A DNA stretch of 15,055 nt from Spirochaetia bacterium UBA5368 (lineage in GTDB: Bacteria > Spirochaetota > UBA4802 > UBA5368): positions 41,904 through 56,958 of the forward strand of contig DHPI01000079.1 of assembly GCA_002407865.1 (NCBI GenBank), written 5' to 3'. The position numbers and the translations under genes were made by a program. The notes beneath the pieces are model-generated. The model was not told the DNA's origin, searched no databases, and saw only the letters and a list, made by a program, of their open reading frames with translations. Positions 13,259 through 15,055 of this stretch are shown here, one piece after another; the first letter of the stretch is position 1; each line of letters opens with the position of its first letter.

Positions 13259-14102
13259 TCCTGTCCATCGTCAGGGACTTTTCGCATTGGAGCTTTGCGA
13301 CAGGGAATTTGGGTTCTTCAGGGAAGTAATATACAGGGAATGCGGAATCAAGCTTACCGAAATGAAAAAGGCGCTTATGCAGGCGCGTTTGATGAAACGC
13401 CTGCGCGAACTGAACATGAAGGATTACAGTGAGTATCGCGATTACGTCATAGAAAATTATTCGAGCGAGATAGTCAATCTCATCAATTGCATTACCACAA
13501 ATAAAACCGATTTCTTCAGGGAATCGAACCACTTCGATTTTATGCACAGCGTGGTGCTGCCGGAATTCGAAAAATTAGGCAAAAAAAGCCTCAGAATCTG
13601 GAGTGCGGGATGCTCGACAGGAGAAGAGCCGTACACAATCGCGATTACGTTATTTGAATATTTCAGAGACAGGCGTATGCCCGATATAAAGATCCTCGCA
13701 ACCGATATAGATACGCAGGTTATCGAGAAGGGGCGACATGGCGTTTATAAGGCCGATATAATAGATGTGATTGAGCCCGAGGTTGCGAAACGGTATTTTC
13801 TTAAGGGAAAGGACGACAACGAGGGATTTTTCAGGATAAAAGAATTTGTAAGGGACATCGTATATTTCCGGAGGCTCAACCTGCTCGATGAAACGTTTCC
13901 GATGAAGCGCATGTTTGATATCATATTGTGCCGCAATGTGATTATTTATTTTGACAGGGAATCGCAAAAAAAGCTTTTTGCGAATTTTTACAGGTATCTC
14001 CATGATGACGGATACCTTTTTGTCGGCCATTCGGAGACATTGACCGGCATTACCGACAAATTCAATTTTGTTAAAAACACGATTTATAAAAAAGCACTAT
14101 AA
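13233..14102 (+). CDS. cheR: Chemotaxis protein methyltransferase CheR
   Basis: A 289-residue CheR, which methylates receptor glutamates with S-adenosylmethionine during adaptation. The N-terminal helical domain (about 20-90) ends in TTNKTDFFRE (88-97), the family signature before the catalytic domain. SAM-binding motif I is IWSAGCSTGEEPYTIA (122-137), followed by ILATDIDTQVI (154-164), ILCRNVIIYFD (231-241) and VGHSETL (264-270). No additional domain is present. I chose the ATG at 13233, within the last 26 bp of the first cheD, because upstream codons in this frame have no family similarity; the ribosome site (AAAGAA) is weak, so re-initiation from cheD is likely. The second cheD follows after 19 bp. 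Confidence 0.94.
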   Translation: MGKSTSSNNPVHRQGLFALELCDREFGFFREVIYRECGIKLTEMKKALMQARLMKRLRELNMKDYSEYRDYVIENYSSEIVNLINCITTNKTDFFRESNHFDFMHSVVLPEFEKLGKKSLRIWSAGCSTGEEPYTIAITLFEYFRDRRMPDIKILATDIDTQVIEKGRHGVYKADIIDVIEPEVAKRYFLKGKDDNEGFFRIKEFVRDIVYFRRLNLLDETFPMKRMFDIILCRNVIIYFDRESQKKLFANFYRYLHDDGYLFVGHSETLTGITDKFNFVKNTIYKKAL

Positions 14103-14121
14103 GTAATTATAAGGATGTGCG

Positions 14122-14682
14122 ATGTATATCAGAAATAGTAGCAAATATGGTAAAAATATTAAAACTATCCATCCGGGCGAGTATTATATTTCAACGGAAG
14201 ATGAAATAATCGGGACCCTGCTTGGCTCGTGTGTTGCTCTCTGCCTGTTCGATGTGAAACGCGGTATTGCCGGAATGAACCATTTTATGCTGCCCGGGAA
14301 AATCAGGAACGACAACATTCATGACGACAGGTCGGCGAAATACGGCATAACGGCAATCAACAAGCTCCTTTCGGAAATGATAAAAAAAGGCGCGGTGAAG
14401 AACGATATCATCGCCAAGGTATTTGGCGGCGGAAAAGTGCTGGAGCATATTATAGAGACAAATACGATTCCGGCCGATAATATACGGGTGGCGAAGATCA
14501 TGATGGAGATGGAAGATATACAGATTGCACAGATCGATGTCGGCGGAAATTTCACAAGGAAGATATTAATGGAAGTGAAATCCGGCAGCGTGTTTCTGAA
14601 AAAATCCACTCGCGGTGATATTACACGTGAAGTGGAAAAAATGGAAATGGATTACGCGAGGGAGCTTGCCGGAAGGTTATGA
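14122..14682 (+). CDS. cheD: CheD chemoreceptor glutamine deamidase (second of two)
   Basis: A 186-residue CheD, closer to the family consensus than the copy at 12668. The core is HPGEYYISTEDEIIGTLLGS, with catalytic Cys C37 (GSCVALCLFD) and His H54 (GMNHFMLPG), followed by KVFGGGKVLEHI and QIDVGGNFTRKI. Both copies place Cys and His at the same residue numbers, so they are true paralogues with limited overall identity. AAGGA sits 6 bases before the ATG. The stop overlaps the cheB start (ATGA), which implies coupled translation. Both enzymes act on receptor side chains: CheD deamidates, and CheB demethylates and can deamidate. Confidence 0.95.
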   Translation: MYIRNSSKYGKNIKTIHPGEYYISTEDEIIGTLLGSCVALCLFDVKRGIAGMNHFMLPGKIRNDNIHDDRSAKYGITAINKLLSEMIKKGAVKNDIIAKVFGGGKVLEHIIETNTIPADNIRVAKIMMEMEDIQIAQIDVGGNFTRKILMEVKSGSVFLKKSTRGDITREVEKMEMDYARELAGRL

Positions 14683-15055
14683 GAAAAATAAAGGTATTAA
14701 TCGTTGATGATTCTGCGGTCACTAGAAAACTGCTGACCGATGCGCTGTCGCAGTCGAGGGCGATAGAAGTGGTGGGTACAGCGATCGATCCCTTTATTGC
14801 TGTGAACAAGATAAAGTCCCTTCAGCCCGATGTGCTTACGCTCGATGTGGAAATGCCCCGTATGGACGGAATAACATTTCTTTCCAAACTCATGATAGCG
14901 CATCCGATGCCGGTGGTTATGGTGAGCGCGCTTACCGATGCCGGAGCGACTTCGACGATCAGGGCGCTGCATGCCGGCGCAGTTGATTTTATATTGAAGC
15001 CGCAGATTGACGATAAAAGCGCGTGGGACAGTTTTTCCGACGACCTGATTGAAAA
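14679..15055 (+). CDS. cheB: CheB chemotaxis methylesterase, receiver-domain part (truncated by window)
   Basis: The first 125 codons of a gene that runs off the right edge. It starts MRKIKVLIVDDSAVTRKLL and is a receiver domain with D10-D11, phosphoacceptor D56 (LTLDVEMPRMDGITFL), S83 and K107 (FILKP). The V-E-M-P-R-M-D-G-(I/L)-T-F-L pattern and the PVVMVSALT strand are typical of the CheB receiver rather than CheY. The C-terminal methylesterase domain is outside the window, so CheB is inferred from this pattern and from its position after cheR and cheD. The start is the ATG in an ATGA overlap with the second cheD. Confidence 0.92.
   Translation, partial: MRKIKVLIVDDSAVTRKLLTDALSQSRAIEVVGTAIDPFIAVNKIKSLQPDVLTLDVEMPRMDGITFLSKLMIAHPMPVVMVSALTDAGATSTIRALHAGAVDFILKPQIDDKSAWDSFSDDLIE

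Noticed and set aside
1..15055. CRISPR array, tRNA, rRNA, insertion sequence or prophage
   Set aside because: No spaced direct repeats, clover-leaf sequence, transposase, integrase or phage gene was seen on either strand.

Overview
The window looks like a chromosomal segment of a flagellated, chemotactic, probably anaerobic diderm bacterium of moderate G+C. A spirochaete is my leading guess. The reasons are a fliG that stands apart from any other flagellar gene, a che cluster with cheD, small Hsp20 genes under a CIRCE operator, and many iron-sulfur proteins. A deltaproteobacterium-like lineage cannot be excluded. There is no rRNA, tRNA, CRISPR array, transposase or integrase.

Layout. (1) 1-1110, minus strand: three consecutive small heat-shock protein genes, the last cut by the window edge, behind a sigma-70-like promoter with a perfect CIRCE (HrcA) operator. 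(2) 1233-3705, minus: a three-gene operon of a COG1900/DUF39 protein, a COG2122/UPF0280 protein and a NIL-domain 2[4Fe-4S] ferredoxin. This set is known from anaerobes that make homocysteine directly from aspartate semialdehyde and sulfide. (3) 3830-7171, plus: an exported protein of unknown function, a radical SAM protein with a C-terminal winged-helix-like tail, and a TetR-family regulator. (4) 7146-7826, minus: a small GHKL-type ATPase (histidine-kinase-like) without a visible phosphoacceptor domain; its 3' end overlaps the TetR gene. (5) 8047-9911, plus: an RnfB-like polyferredoxin with no other Rnf subunit nearby, coupled by an ATGA overlap to fliG. (6) 9913-10584, minus: an exported lytic transglycosylase. 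(7) 10585-10965: an AT-rich non-coding stretch. (8) 10966-15055, plus: a chemotaxis cluster. It opens with a scar in which pieces of a methyl-accepting chemotaxis protein (MCP) gene, a cheA gene and possibly a STAS-domain gene are joined out of frame. Intact cheY, cheW, cheD, cheR, a second cheD and the start of cheB follow.

How the parts fit. The retained che genes cover adaptor, response-regulator and adaptation functions, but the receptor and kinase that should head the cluster are reduced to fragments. If the cluster still works, CheA and receptors must come from elsewhere in the genome. FliG, the likely output of chemotaxis at the motor, is about 1 kb from the scar, tied to a redox protein rather than to a flagellar operon. 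The most notable items are the MCP'-CheA'-(STAS') scar, the cheD-cheR-cheD arrangement, the rnfB-fliG coupling, the homocysteine operon and the CIRCE-controlled triple hsp20 operon.
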